Source: Theionarchaea archaeon (GTDB lineage Archaea > Methanobacteriota_B > Thermococci > Methanofastidiosales > SZ-28-30). From it: a DNA stretch of 43,932 bases. Below are positions 1 to 9,378 of this stretch, piece by piece. Every line of letters starts with the position of its first letter. Position 1 is the stretch's first letter. The stretch is taken from contig JACVGT010000027.1 in the NCBI GenBank assembly GCA_018992685.1, forward strand, positions 1-43,932, in the 5' to 3' direction. Made by a program: the position numbers and the translations under genes. The notes beneath the pieces were generated by a model. It saw nothing but the letters and a program-made list of their open reading frames with translations. It was not told the DNA's origin and ran no database searches.

Positions 1-640
1 ATAGACTGCTTCCCTTTCTGTTAGATCTGGATTGATCTTTTTCAGGAGTCTCCCCAGGAGGTCATATTCATAGTGATAGGTATACCCTCTGGCATCAGTA
101 ATGGAGGTAATGTTCCCCAAATCATCATACACGGCAGATACCGTATTCTGTAAGGGGTCTATGATCTCTGTCATATAAGCTGCATTGTACTCAGGTCCAT
201 AGACAAACTGAACGGTACCATAGTCATTTGTTGCAGATACCATATTCCCGTGTGCATCGTAGGCAAAGGACTTCTCATACACGTCTGGTGTGGAATCCAC
301 AGGTACGTATAAGGCCCAGGAGAAGCGGGTGGTATAGCTACTTGACTCAGAGAATTCTAAGGTATTTTCCAGTGAGAAGTTCTGACCTGAATTGCATTCC
401 CGTGGGTGTCGGTAATCGACTGAAGTAACCCCCAGGAAGAAAACTCCAGGATTCTCCCATCCTTCAGATATAACGTATGAGTTTCATCCATGTGCCTAAT
501 CAATCTGAAATGGTCTCCCTTGTGGTTGTTGAATACCTGTTCCTCAGGGATCTGAAAATCCACCCTGTGTCGTGGAATCAACAATGACAGGATACACTCT
601 CTCCGGTGATTCTAACCAGTCCAACCCTGATGGCAGAAAC
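1..640 (-). pseudogene. Degenerate RHS/YD-repeat gene, left part outside window
   Basis: Reading the minus strand, three collinear blocks match the intact RHS protein at 1995-7565. Near 640-560 is WLESPERVYPVIVDS, matching WLESAQYPVVIDPS. Near 540-380 is a block with NNHKGDHF and LKDGRILEF, matching ENHVGSHF and MAGGTVYEF. From about 378 to the window edge is an open frame with TTRFSWALYVPVD, matching NTKFSWTLYVPVD, followed by YD repeats such as YDDLGNITSITD and YDLLGRLLKKI. The blocks are in different frames, and hundreds of residues are missing between them. This is therefore an internally deleted, frameshifted copy. The last block stays open to position 1, so the decayed gene continues beyond the window. 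Confidence 0.8.
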
Positions 641-791
641 GGTGAAACGATTCCATGCTGACCAGGATGCTCAGAGAGAACTTGAGGAATGGAGAGGGCA
701 AATGGCTGACGTGGAGAAGATGTTGAAAGTAATGGTCAAGATACCTGGGTTTGATAAACTGGTTGAGGAAGCTGCTGACAAGTCTGTGTAG
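606..791 (+). CDS. Small helical ORF, possible gene fragment
   Basis: A 61-codon ORF starts with GTG; an internal ATG at 630 is an alternative start. It is rich in Glu, Lys and Ala, predicted helical, and has a coding-like third-base pattern (AQRELEEWRGQMADVEKML). No domain is recognised. The shape resembles the C-terminal tail of a larger protein such as a nuclease or transposase, and it lies inside RHS debris, so it may be the remnant of an inserted element. No Shine-Dalgarno site or TATA box is evident. It could also be chance. Confidence 0.25.
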   Translation: MILTSPTLMAETVKRFHADQDAQRELEEWRGQMADVEKMLKVMVKIPGFDKLVEEAADKSV

Positions 792-999
792 TGGTACCAC
801 CTGGGAATGCAGAAGGTGTTGATTCTGACTCCTGATAAAAACTGCAGTTGTTGCATGGTCAAGAAGACTGATACTTAATTGGGTCAGTCTTGCTCATCTT
901 CTCTATTCTGTTGGGCATATTGTGTTCGACTGCTAGCTCATTACCGGGTCTTAGAAGGGGCACAAAGAGACCCGTTAAAGACCAGCGATGGAACCCTTT

Positions 1000-1080
1000 T
1001 AGAGAGTATTCGGTGGTTATGTTACTGCTGTCGTCATACGTGTAATCCATGATCATACTCCCAATTCTCTCAGGAAAAGG
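1000..1080 (-). pseudogene. RHS repeat remnant (C-terminal part of another copy)
   Basis: The minus strand encodes MDYTYDDSSNIT, nearly identical to LDYTYDNSSNIT in the late YD-repeat region of the intact RHS protein (around its residue 1380). The similarity stops soon after. This block belongs to the C-terminal third of an RHS protein, but it lies upstream, in the minus sense, of a block from the N-terminal third (about 560-640). The two must come from different copies or from a rearranged one. Confidence 0.55.
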
Positions 1081-1356
1081 AGGGGGGATGAGAGGGAGTA
1101 GGTGTGATGGAGGTTATTATGCTGCAGCTGCGCTGGGGGCTTTGTGCAATATCAGCACTGGAATGTAGATATACCGTAATTTCAGGGTGAGAACGGGCTC
1201 CCATTACTGCCGCACCTTCCATGCAGATAGTCCGGTAGCACAAGGCTGCTCCTTCCGAATTGCATGCTGCAGTTCTAATGTGACCAGTCTTGCTCTTAGT
1301 ATGCACGCGATATAAGAATGCTTCCCTTTTCAAGTTTGGAGAAGAACCTACACAGA
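1081..1356. other. Intergenic stretch, no gene recognised
   Basis: The minus-strand frame across this stretch is open but has low-complexity composition, no start signals and no recognisable motif. It lies between RHS debris and the last gene of the RHS operon. The G-rich run near 1080-1095 has no obvious structure. Confidence 0.5.
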
Positions 1357-1638
1357 CTATGTTCGATGACGATCACGCAAGATCCTCCACGAGTGTTTCA
1401 TCCTCGAAATCGAATCACCCAAAAACAAAACTGCGCCAAGCCACATAAAAGGAACGCCCACCCACCAAAGACTCAGTATCATGGCTGACCCTATTCCCAG
1501 AAATAGTATACCAAGGGGCATTATTGCAGTCCTTGAATTGAGTGATGACGTCTTTTTCAGATAAACAAAGTACAGAACTGCAAATAGGATCACCAAGAAG
1601 GTAAAGTAAAAAAGGCTAAGATATGCAAGATTTTCCAT
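1357..1638 (-). CDS. Small multi-pass membrane protein, second gene after RHS
   Basis: This 93-residue protein has two or three hydrophobic segments, at about residues 4-27, 39-58 and 60-75. It ends in a basic cytoplasmic-looking tail (SRMKHSWRILRDRHRT). It is not recognised as a known family. Its start lies inside the end of the preceding gene by 23 nt in another frame, so translation is probably coupled. Together with the 125-residue gene it forms the 3' end of the RHS operon. From position one could propose an immunity or accessory role for the RHS tail; this is inference only. Confidence 0.6.
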   Translation of the reverse strand: MENLAYLSLFYFTFLVILFAVLYFVYLKKTSSLNSRTAIMPLGILFLGIGSAMILSLWWVGVPFMWLGAVLFLGDSISRMKHSWRILRDRHRT

Positions 1639-1993
1639 TCATATCACCTCTCCTCGCATGATTCAGATATATGTTCTTCAGAAAACGGAGGATTAATGGA
1701 ACCTGAATGCAAGTAAGTACCATTAGTGCCACTTCAAATCTAAGAATTTCTGCAGCAAAGAAGAGCCAGAGGAGACCAAGGACAACAAATGGGATGATTA
1801 TCGAGAACGCCTTGGCTCCGGCAAAGAACAAAGGCGCAGCTTCTTCCAAGCTATTAGACAGTGTCCCAGAATCAATTTCAGTCTCGTTTTTTTTGCAATA
1901 GTAGATCAAAAAGGCTGTCACTATTGTTGTTATTACGAAAAGAACACTAGTCACAATCCTGACTGTTAGTGATAAGATCATGGCAATATCCAT
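1616..1993 (-). CDS. Small membrane protein directly after RHS gene
   Basis: The 125-residue product has an N-terminal hydrophobic helix (about residues 5-31), a short acidic loop (KKNETEIDSGTLSNSLEEAA) and two more hydrophobic helices (about 60-82 and 87-105). It ends in a basic tail. The ATG begins 1 nt after the RHS stop codon, so it is in the same operon and probably coupled to it. The family is not recognised. In bacterial polymorphic-toxin loci the gene right behind an RHS gene usually encodes the immunity protein. A membrane protein here would match the membrane-directed tail of this RHS protein, but nothing in the sequence proves it. Confidence 0.65.
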   Translation of the reverse strand: MDIAMILSLTVRIVTSVLFVITTIVTAFLIYYCKKNETEIDSGTLSNSLEEAAPLFFAGAKAFSIIIPFVVLGLLWLFFAAEILRFEVALMVLTCIQVPLILRFLKNIYLNHARRGDMNGKSCIS

Positions 1994-1994
1994 T

Positions 1995-4900
1995 TCATCG
2001 CTCCTTGCTTAGGATTTTATATAGTGCGTACGTGCCCAATATGACTCCGCCTATAATCAACCCCGCTCCCACAGCTAAAAAAAGTAGGCCCACTACGGTG
2101 GCTATAGCCACACCCTCAGCCACACCTGCACTAAAAAGAGCTATACCAAGCCAAGCCGGTCCAATACCAAATATAACTGCTGTTACTGCACCTAAAGCTA
2201 ACAGCTCATCTTTATCAGATTCGAGGCTTGGTATCCCACCGAATCCCATGAGATTGAATCCTGCTTCAGCTAGAAGTAAGGAACTCAAGAGGCTTTCTTT
2301 TCTTTGTGTCAGGCTCTTCTCTTCAGCCTTCTCAAGTTCCTTTCTGAGCTTATCATGTTCTTTTTCTCTTGCCTTGTCTCTTGCTTTGTCTTCCCAGTCT
2401 CCGATATTTTCTCCTTTCTTTGAGTCTATTGTGACGTCACCTTCACTTGTGGGGATTGTAATAACTCCATTGCCTCCGTAGACAGGATCTCCGGTGATTT
2501 CCGGCTCATCTACGTCGCCTCCACCTTCGATGCAAGGTTCAGTCGGCTTGTAAGATTCTCCCCACGGATCCGTGTAACTCAACGGATTGTTCTGGCAATA
2601 TGCAAACCGATTCAGACTCTGTGGATTAGACACATGCCCTATGAGGGAATCTCTGGTTATGAACCGTCCTAGGTCAGGATCGTAATACCGGGCGCCATAG
2701 TAGTAAAGACCAGTCTCGTCCAATTCTTTTCCAGTAAATGTATAATACTCAGTCCCTTCTTGTGTACTGACCTCTCCAAAAGGACGATAGGCTACAGCGA
2801 CGATTATGTTTCTACTTTCATCTGTTGCGAGCCTAGTAGATCCTAGATGATCACCAGAATAGTAGAAAATGTTTGATTCTTCGTCAACAGTCGTTCTCTT
2901 TGCCAGTCTCCCTGTTGGCCCATAGATATAGCAGGCAGTACCAGTCGAAGTCATTTCGTACACAACATCCAATTTGGAATATATATAGGTTGTGGTTACA
3001 CTGTTTTCCGTTGCTTGGATTCTCCTGCCATCACCATCATATGCATATTCCCCTATAGTTTCTGAGTTCTCTTCCACTTCAGTTAACCTGTTGGCATAAT
3101 CATAGGTGTAGTCCCACGTGTCATTTCCCTTGGCTTTCTGTGTCCTGTTTCCATTGTCATCGTACGTGAAAGAAGTGCCATCTGATAATGCAGTCACTTC
3201 ATTCACGACGTTTACCGTGTATGTTACGCCATCCTTTCCTGTTCTATTCCCTGCTTTGTCATACGAGTAACTATGAGACCAGGAGTTGCAGCTAGCAGAG
3301 GTTAATCGATCCAGTCCATCGTAGCTATAAGATTCAGTATCAGAATGCCACGAGGAACTAGTATCTCTCCATCCATTCACGAGCTGGGTGATATTGCTGC
3401 TGTTGTCGTATGTGTAATCCAGATCCAAGTAGGAGGTTGCACCATTCTTGACATCAATGGCTGAGATCCTGTCTCGTGAATCATACGAGTAAGCGGCCTG
3501 TAGATCATTTCCGTAGTCGAACTGTGTCAACAGGCTTTCTGTATCATACTGGGTATTATCCATTATGATCTCATCATTAGAACCATCCACATACCTCTTA
3601 GTCTCCGTTATTCGATTCAAGTCATCATACGAGTATAGAATCTCCATGTCATCTGGATACGTCAAGGCGGTCAATCTGTTGGCAACATCATACTGGTAGG
3701 AGACCGCATAGCTACTCTGAGAAAGGTACCTGATCTCGCTGGTCATTCTATTCCACGCATCATAAGAGTAAGAAACATAGTCGCCCTGACTCAACGCATC
3801 ATCATCCATACGTATTCTGTTTGAATTCAAATCATAGGTGAATGAGACCGTAGACTGATCCTGGTATTCGATCTGAGTCATTCTGTAAATTGAATCGTAG
3901 GTATAGGCCGTTTCATTTCCGTTGCAGTCCGTAAAAGAGGCGATGTTACCCACGTTACCATATTCATATTCTTCGTAATCTGAGTCTGGGTACGTAGTCC
4001 TCGTCAACCCGAGCAGAGAAGTATATGTGTAGGTTGTGGTATGATTTTCAGCATCTGTGAAAGATAGCAGATGGCCTACTTCGTCATACTGGTAGGTGGT
4101 GGCAGCAAAAGAATCGGCAGCATACTCTTCCTCCACTTCCTCCAATCGATTCAACCAATCGTACCAGTAGATCCTGTCATATCCTCTCCCATTGGTGAAG
4201 GTAACCTTGTTATTGGTGTCATCGAATGAATAGTAAACTGAGGAGGAATCCGGGCATTGAATCTGAGTGCAGCGACCGAGAAAATCATAGGTATAGGTAT
4301 ACGAATCATTGCCAGGATCTGTAACACTTGCAATCAAATCATTGTACTGGTGTGTTCTCGAGGCAGTTGCATACAGCGTACCTGATCCATACACTCCTGT
4401 ATACCACTTGACATCTGTGAGCCGGCCCACTCTGTCGTAGTAGTATGTCACGTAATGTCTCAACTGATCAATGATAGTGATTGTCCTGTTGGTGTCATCA
4501 TACACAGCTTCCAAGTACGATCTCTGGGCCTGGCCAGATAGTAATGGAAACTCTTTCTTGGTAACCCTTCCCAACAGGTCATAGGTATAAAGGTAATCAT
4601 ATCCAGATTCTGCATCAACGCCTCTTGGTTCCTGTATGGAGGTAATCCATCCTCTGTAGGAGTCGTAGGTAGCCTTGGTGGCAATAGTATCCTGGCCCAC
4701 AGTGGCTGAGATTTCTGTCAAGTATGCGTAAGAATAGGTGGCAGAATAGGTCAAAGAGAGGGTATTGGATTCAGCATCAGTGACAGACGTGACATTTCCA
4801 TAGGTATCATACTGCATACTGGTGGTATAGGTGTCTGGTGAATTGTCCACAGGAACATACAATGTCCAGGAAAATTTGGTGTTCGGTGCAGAGGATTCAG

Positions 4901-7565
4901 TGAAGTATAATGTGTTTTCACCATTTGTCAAACTGGTAACAGCGACCTGGGCTGTTGTATTTGCCAGATTTGTAGAGACAGGTTTCCAGGCGGATCCATT
5001 TACATCATACTGGACCTGTGCAGGATACGCTTTCCAGTAAGCGGTCACTGTGAAACCATGCGACTGTTGGTTACACGAGGGATTTGTCGTGCAGCTTTGA
5101 TACCCCAGAGTGTTAGGATAGTGGGTAAAAGGTCCAATATAGGCCCAGTCCTGGTAGATATCCACATCGGGGAAAACACCACATGAATAGGTATAGTACG
5201 TCTTGTAATTGCTGGATTGCCAGCTACAGAGCGTCCAGGTGGCATTAGTGCAGTCCATCCCGTAATCTGGAGTGTAGGAATGTACTTCTGAATAGGTAGG
5301 ATCAGAGGCCAACCCAGTAATCTGTAATACAGCATTTCCAGCTACCGTATAACCTGTCAAATCAACGGAGAAAGAAGTACTGCTGGTGTTCTCGTTAAAA
5401 GTCCCGGAAAAGGTCTCGTATGAGGTGTAATCTCCAAACAGAGAGTCAGATTCCGTGGGATGGGCCTCCCCATCGTAAGTCACATATACTTCTCTCACAT
5501 AGGTATCATCCTGTTTTTCTGCCATGCCAATCAAGGCCGTATGCACAGAGGAGGGCACAGTACTATTGGAGAATTTATTGGTGAAGGTCTGTTCTATTGT
5601 ACCCGTATTGTCCATGAAGAATCCTGCATCACTGGTGTTGGCATAGGAGAAAAACTTCTCATGGCCTCCTGCATCTTTCGTATAGGTGATGTTCCCCCAG
5701 TTATCGTATGCGCAGTAGGTGGTGTATGAAAGCGTCGATCCATCATTATATACATTCAGCTGCGTAACTGCCTTTTGAGAATTGTAGGTGTATGTGTATT
5801 TTCTGATAGGTGTAGCTGATGCATTCTTAGTTGTCTGTTCCGTGACTAACCCACTACTATTTATGGTGAAGTGGTAGGAACCTTTCGCGACATCTGACTC
5901 ATTCTTTATGGTGGCTGCAGAAGATGTGATTGCTTGAAACGTTCCCGTGTAAGAGAAAGCTGTGTGGCGGACTTGATTCGTCTCATACACTCTCTGGTCA
6001 GTAACATAATACTTGTAGTAATCACTATCGGAGAACCTGTCGTACGTGTATGTCGTATACCCTGTAGTAGCATACTCTATCTTGGATAGCAGCCAATAGT
6101 TGTACCCACTGTTATAGTAGTAACTTGTTCTCCTGTTCAGAAAATCATCCATCCACTGCAAACACCCATTTCCATCATATGAGTATTCCAATTCTGCACT
6201 ATTATACGTGATCTTCCATAATCGACCACCGGAATGGCTGAGACTGACTGTCCGTCCAATAGTATCTGTTATGGTGGTCAGAGTGCCACTCTCATAGGTG
6301 AAATCTATGCTATTCTCATCAATATCTTGGATTTGAGTCAACTTCCCGGATGTATCAAATTCATAGACTGTCCCGCCGGCCATGGCCAATGTATATGTAT
6401 TATTGCCATTTTTCACCAGCGTGAAATGAGAACCAACATGATTCTCGAAGGTATTACTCACCCAGGAGATTTTGTATACGGTTCCTCCCCATAAGTGCAA
6501 GTACTTGGTACCTACATACGGGAAGTCTAGCGACCATCCTTTACCCAGATCCACAGGTGGAGCTTCATAATCATAGGGACTCGTTCCATAAAACACGGCG
6601 GGAGTCTGGTATACTCTAGTAATGTTAACATCCAGCCCCCGTCCCGGAATCACCAGATCCGTCTGGGTAATGGTCAGTAGCCCATTGGCAGGGTTAACGA
6701 ACTCCTTCAAATTCTTGAAATACTGCCCGTACGGTGTCAACCCGGAAGATTGCCAAGCATCTTCAAAGATCTGCATGGATGGGTCAATCACCACAGGGTA
6801 TTGGGCAGACTCTAGCCATTCTTGTCCTACAGCATCAATGACCTTATGCAGTTCATATCCTGTCTCCGTTTCAACTAGATCGTAATGAATATCAGTACAA
6901 ACTGAGTCTCCATCATCCTTCATGAAAGGAGGAAGTATTTCAACTACAGGGTTCCAGTCTGAAGAGAATAGTAATGATCCAGTCTCAGTGTACTCCGGTG
7001 TCATTCCATCCCAGGAGATCTCATATATGAATCGCTCGCACTCTTTAAACTCAGAAAGTATCAGGCTCTCTGTTAATAACGATGTATCTACCTCATATTC
7101 CATATCTACAGAATCAAATACACCAGAGACAGAAAGCTCATTATCCTCAGAATCACTCTCCCCAGTCTGCACTTCCTCAGAATCATTCTCCACCAATTCC
7201 AGCTCGATCCAGGCGTCTCCAATCTCCATCCTCATGGTTTGTCCATCGAAGAACACTGTGTAATATGGAGAATCTGCCATATACTCATAATCTTGGCTGC
7301 TGCTGGAGTGGACTTCTAATGGCTCATGACTGGGGGACTCAGTATATCCATAATTCTCTTCAATACCATAAACTGCATCCTGCAGTGTAACGTGCCGTAA
7401 TCTGTCAAGTGGACTCCCGGGCACAACTCCTTCAGAAGGTATATCCGTCATTCCAGCCAAGAGCTGGACATTAAATAGGAGACCCATAAAAAGAATGGCC
7501 CCAATACAAAAAACTCTAAAGATTCTGCAAACCTCATCCTTTGTACCCACATCTCTCATCCTCAT
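1995..7565 (-). CDS. Giant RHS/YD-repeat exported protein with hydrophobic C-terminal tail
   Basis: The product is 1856 residues from the ATG at 7565, chosen because GGAGGT lies 8 nt upstream; the frame is open for 26 more codons without a better signal. Order of parts: signal or anchor helix (about 13-37), an N-terminal beta region ending near YPVVIDPS (about 265), dozens of YD repeats (for example YDLLGRVTKKE, YDNSSNIT), and the RHS core end with YYYGARYYDPDLGRFITRD and NPLSYTDPWG (to about 1670). The last 185 residues differ: an acidic Gly/Pro linker, a charged Lys/Glu coiled coil, then about 70 very hydrophobic residues with two or three membrane helices. RHS proteins form a shell around a C-terminal effector in bacterial toxins. 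Here the tail suggests a membrane anchor or a pore-type effector. No self-cleavage motif could be assigned. Two membrane-protein genes follow in the operon. Confidence 0.9.
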   Translation of the reverse strand: MRMRDVGTKDEVCRIFRVFCIGAILFMGLLFNVQLLAGMTDIPSEGVVPGSPLDRLRHVTLQDAVYGIEENYGYTESPSHEPLEVHSSSSQDYEYMADSPYYTVFFDGQTMRMEIGDAWIELELVENDSEEVQTGESDSEDNELSVSGVFDSVDMEYEVDTSLLTESLILSEFKECERFIYEISWDGMTPEYTETGSLLFSSDWNPVVEILPPFMKDDGDSVCTDIHYDLVETETGYELHKVIDAVGQEWLESAQYPVVIDPSMQIFEDAWQSSGLTPYGQYFKNLKEFVNPANGLLTITQTDLVIPGRGLDVNITRVYQTPAVFYGTSPYDYEAPPVDLGKGWSLDFPYVGTKYLHLWGGTVYKISWVSNTFENHVGSHFTLVKNGNNTYTLAMAGGTVYEFDTSGKLTQIQDIDENSIDFTYESGTLTTITDTIGRTVSLSHSGGRLWKITYNSAELEYSYDGNGCLQWMDDFLNRRTSYYYNSGYNYWLLSKIEYATTGYTTYTYDRFSDSDYYKYYVTDQRVYETNQVRHTAFSYTGTFQAITSSAATIKNESDVAKGSYHFTINSSGLVTEQTTKNASATPIRKYTYTYNSQKAVTQLNVYNDGSTLSYTTYCAYDNWGNITYTKDAGGHEKFFSYANTSDAGFFMDNTGTIEQTFTNKFSNSTVPSSVHTALIGMAEKQDDTYVREVYVTYDGEAHPTESDSLFGDYTSYETFSGTFNENTSSTSFSVDLTGYTVAGNAVLQITGLASDPTYSEVHSYTPDYGMDCTNATWTLCSWQSSNYKTYYTYSCGVFPDVDIYQDWAYIGPFTHYPNTLGYQSCTTNPSCNQQSHGFTVTAYWKAYPAQVQYDVNGSAWKPVSTNLANTTAQVAVTSLTNGENTLYFTESSAPNTKFSWTLYVPVDNSPDTYTTSMQYDTYGNVTSVTDAESNTLSLTYSATYSYAYLTEISATVGQDTIATKATYDSYRGWITSIQEPRGVDAESGYDYLYTYDLLGRVTKKEFPLLSGQAQRSYLEAVYDDTNRTITIIDQLRHYVTYYYDRVGRLTDVKWYTGVYGSGTLYATASRTHQYNDLIASVTDPGNDSYTYTYDFLGRCTQIQCPDSSSVYYSFDDTNNKVTFTNGRGYDRIYWYDWLNRLEEVEEEYAADSFAATTYQYDEVGHLLSFTDAENHTTTYTYTSLLGLTRTTYPDSDYEEYEYGNVGNIASFTDCNGNETAYTYDSIYRMTQIEYQDQSTVSFTYDLNSNRIRMDDDALSQGDYVSYSYDAWNRMTSEIRYLSQSSYAVSYQYDVANRLTALTYPDDMEILYSYDDLNRITETKRYVDGSNDEIIMDNTQYDTESLLTQFDYGNDLQAAYSYDSRDRISAIDVKNGATSYLDLDYTYDNSSNITQLVNGWRDTSSSWHSDTESYSYDGLDRLTSASCNSWSHSYSYDKAGNRTGKDGVTYTVNVVNEVTALSDGTSFTYDDNGNRTQKAKGNDTWDYTYDYANRLTEVEENSETIGEYAYDGDGRRIQATENSVTTTYIYSKLDVVYEMTSTGTACYIYGPTGRLAKRTTVDEESNIFYYSGDHLGSTRLATDESRNIIVAVAYRPFGEVSTQEGTEYYTFTGKELDETGLYYYGARYYDPDLGRFITRDSLIGHVSNPQSLNRFAYCQNNPLSYTDPWGESYKPTEPCIEGGGDVDEPEITGDPVYGGNGVITIPTSEGDVTIDSKKGENIGDWEDKARDKAREKEHDKLRKELEKAEEKSLTQRKESLLSSLLLAEAGFNLMGFGGIPSLESDKDELLALGAVTAVIFGIGPAWLGIALFSAGVAEGVAIATVVGLLFLAVGAGLIIGGVILGTYALYKILSKER

Positions 7566-7672
7566 GTTCCCAACCTCCAAAGCTTTGTACTGACTTCGCC
7601 GTCTGCATGTGCATACTTTTCGATCTGTAGACTTTGCCGTCAATACAGTTCAGCCACGGATATCTGTGCGAT

Positions 7673-7684
7673 ATTTTATTTAAA
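7673..7684 (-). promoter_or_regulatory. TATA box for RHS operon
   Basis: The minus strand reads TTTAAATAAAAT after AAAAG, an archaeal box A candidate. It lies about 110 nt before the chosen RHS start, implying a leader of roughly 85 nt. The 7566-7974 gap holds no other convincing gene. It contains this box and an imperfect ATTCAAT/ATTGAAT inverted repeat near 7885-7918 that may end the upstream operon. Confidence 0.4.
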
Positions 7685-7974
7685 CTTTTCGGTTCGGTTT
7701 GTATGAAATGTACTCTTATCTCAGTCTTGTGGTAACTAAGGCCGGACATATTAGTCTTGATTTGGGATTTTGTCTTTGAACGAATTTCCAGGATGACCTA
7801 TTTTCGTTATCAATTCTTGAAAGAACTAATTAGAGTTAATTGAAATCTTCATCATGTCTTATTTCTCTGGGGAGAAAAATATCCGTATGAAAATCATTCA
7901 ATTCAAAAGGATTGAATCCAGCACTATACTGCTCTCTCGAGTTCCGGAAGCTTGTAACTTCTCACCTTTCCCAC

Positions 7975-9339
7975 CTACATTCTCTGTCCCACAAAAAGAG
8001 GAGCCCCGTACTCCAGAAAAGCTCTGTACTTTTCACAGTATCCTTCAAAGAGCGTCCCCGATTGAAGGTATGCCTCATATGCACATCCTCCTCCACACAT
8101 CAGCGCCACGTCACATGTCCTGCATCGTGGAATAGACAACACATCTCTGTTCATCCAATCCTCAAACTTCTCATTGAATTTCAATTCCGGAATGAACTGC
8201 CCAACAGAAAAGGTCCTATCTCCCACGGCCCGGGGACAGCAATAAATGTCACCAAAAGGATCAAAAGAAAAAGTCTGAAAATGAGCAGAGCAATAGAAAG
8301 GTCGAGGCTGTAACTCCGTCCCCTGCAATATAGTCTGAGACAGATACCCTTCTACAAAGTACTCCCATGCGTAATGCATCACCTTGAAGAGAGAGGGTGA
8401 TTCCTTCCTCAGAGCCACAATCCTTTCTGCCATTTCAGAATAGGTCAAGAGACCTGGAGGAGTAGTATCCTTCCCAGGCAACACAGGTGTACAGGTAAAA
8501 GAAATATTCTTTCTGTTGACCCAGCCATGTTCTGTGACCCAGTCCCTAAAAGTGAGTAGTTCACCAATATTCTGTGCATCAACATTGATCCTCACTCCTA
8601 TGGGTATCCCGCTATCCAGGGCATCATCTATACCCTCCACTATTTTGAAGAAGGTACCTCCTCCGTCACTCCTCTTGCGGCGTGCATCATGGACATGTTG
8701 GCACCCATCAAGAGTCACGCCCAAGCCATCCACAGCATATTCCGAAAAGAGAGGAACAAATTCCTTGAGGTAATACCCATTCGTGTTGGCATGGAAGCTG
8801 AAGTCTCTCTCAGACCCTCTTTCCAGAATGTACGTCACGATAGAACGTGTAGAAGGGAGGAATGGCTCTCCTCCATAGAATGACATCCCCTCGACAGATT
8901 CCAGGGCAGGTATCTGCGTCATCGTCTTGAGAGCTGCATCCACAGTTTTCTCATCAATGACCACCCTCATGGTATCAGGTACAAACAGGTGGTCTGCCCA
9001 GCAGTAAGTACAGCGAAAATTGCACTGATAGGTTACAATGATGGCAGTCCGCGGATTTTGTGGTTTCTTCTGGTCTTCATATCTTTTGTTCATGAGTTCC
9101 TTTTCTTCTTCCTCTGTAAGGGTGGTGATGTACCCTTCATCTTTCAATTGAGATACAACAGCATCATTATCGACATCTGAATCAGTGGGGAATCTCGAGA
9201 GGACTTCCAGTTCCTCCCCACTCATAAGTGATGCATTTCCATACAGAGGATTGCAGACCAGGTATGACACCCCTCCTGCTGATGCGGGAAGTGGGATGAC
9301 AACAGTGTAGCTACTCTTCCGGAATGTGGATTCATTCAT
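7975..9339 (-). CDS. Radical SAM/SPASM peptide maturase B
   Basis: This 454-residue radical SAM enzyme carries the 4Fe-4S/SAM motif CNFRCTYC (Cys about 106, 110, 113), the GGEP motif (FYGGEPFLP) and a C-terminal SPASM region with CRTCDVALMCGGGC for auxiliary Fe-S clusters. SPASM enzymes modify peptides, for example by sulfur-to-carbon crosslinks. The N-terminal 95 residues look like the small recognition-type domain often found on such maturases. The start at 9339 is preferred because GGTGATC lies just before it; an in-frame ATG at 9372 has no such site. It follows its paralogue at 9379-10764, with which it shares the layout and many motifs (VTLDGCQHVHDARRK against ITLDGTQEVHDARRK). It is the last gene of the peptide operon. 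The specific chemistry is unknown. Confidence 0.9.
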   Translation of the reverse strand: MNESTFRKSSYTVVIPLPASAGGVSYLVCNPLYGNASLMSGEELEVLSRFPTDSDVDNDAVVSQLKDEGYITTLTEEEEKELMNKRYEDQKKPQNPRTAIIVTYQCNFRCTYCWADHLFVPDTMRVVIDEKTVDAALKTMTQIPALESVEGMSFYGGEPFLPSTRSIVTYILERGSERDFSFHANTNGYYLKEFVPLFSEYAVDGLGVTLDGCQHVHDARRKRSDGGGTFFKIVEGIDDALDSGIPIGVRINVDAQNIGELLTFRDWVTEHGWVNRKNISFTCTPVLPGKDTTPPGLLTYSEMAERIVALRKESPSLFKVMHYAWEYFVEGYLSQTILQGTELQPRPFYCSAHFQTFSFDPFGDIYCCPRAVGDRTFSVGQFIPELKFNEKFEDWMNRDVLSIPRCRTCDVALMCGGGCAYEAYLQSGTLFEGYCEKYRAFLEYGAPLFVGQRM

Positions 9340-9378
9340 ATGATCACCATTAGTAGTCTTATCACCTCTCATATCGTC

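Noticed and set aside
1070..1333. 87-codon minus-strand ORF between RHS debris and the membrane gene
   Set aside because: Low-complexity Ser/Pro-rich end, no ribosome binding site and no recognisable motif; most likely an accidental frame.
2600..6500. Repeated DNA words that could suggest a CRISPR or tandem-repeat array
   Set aside because: The repeats are irregular in spacing and encode YD repeats in one frame of the RHS gene.
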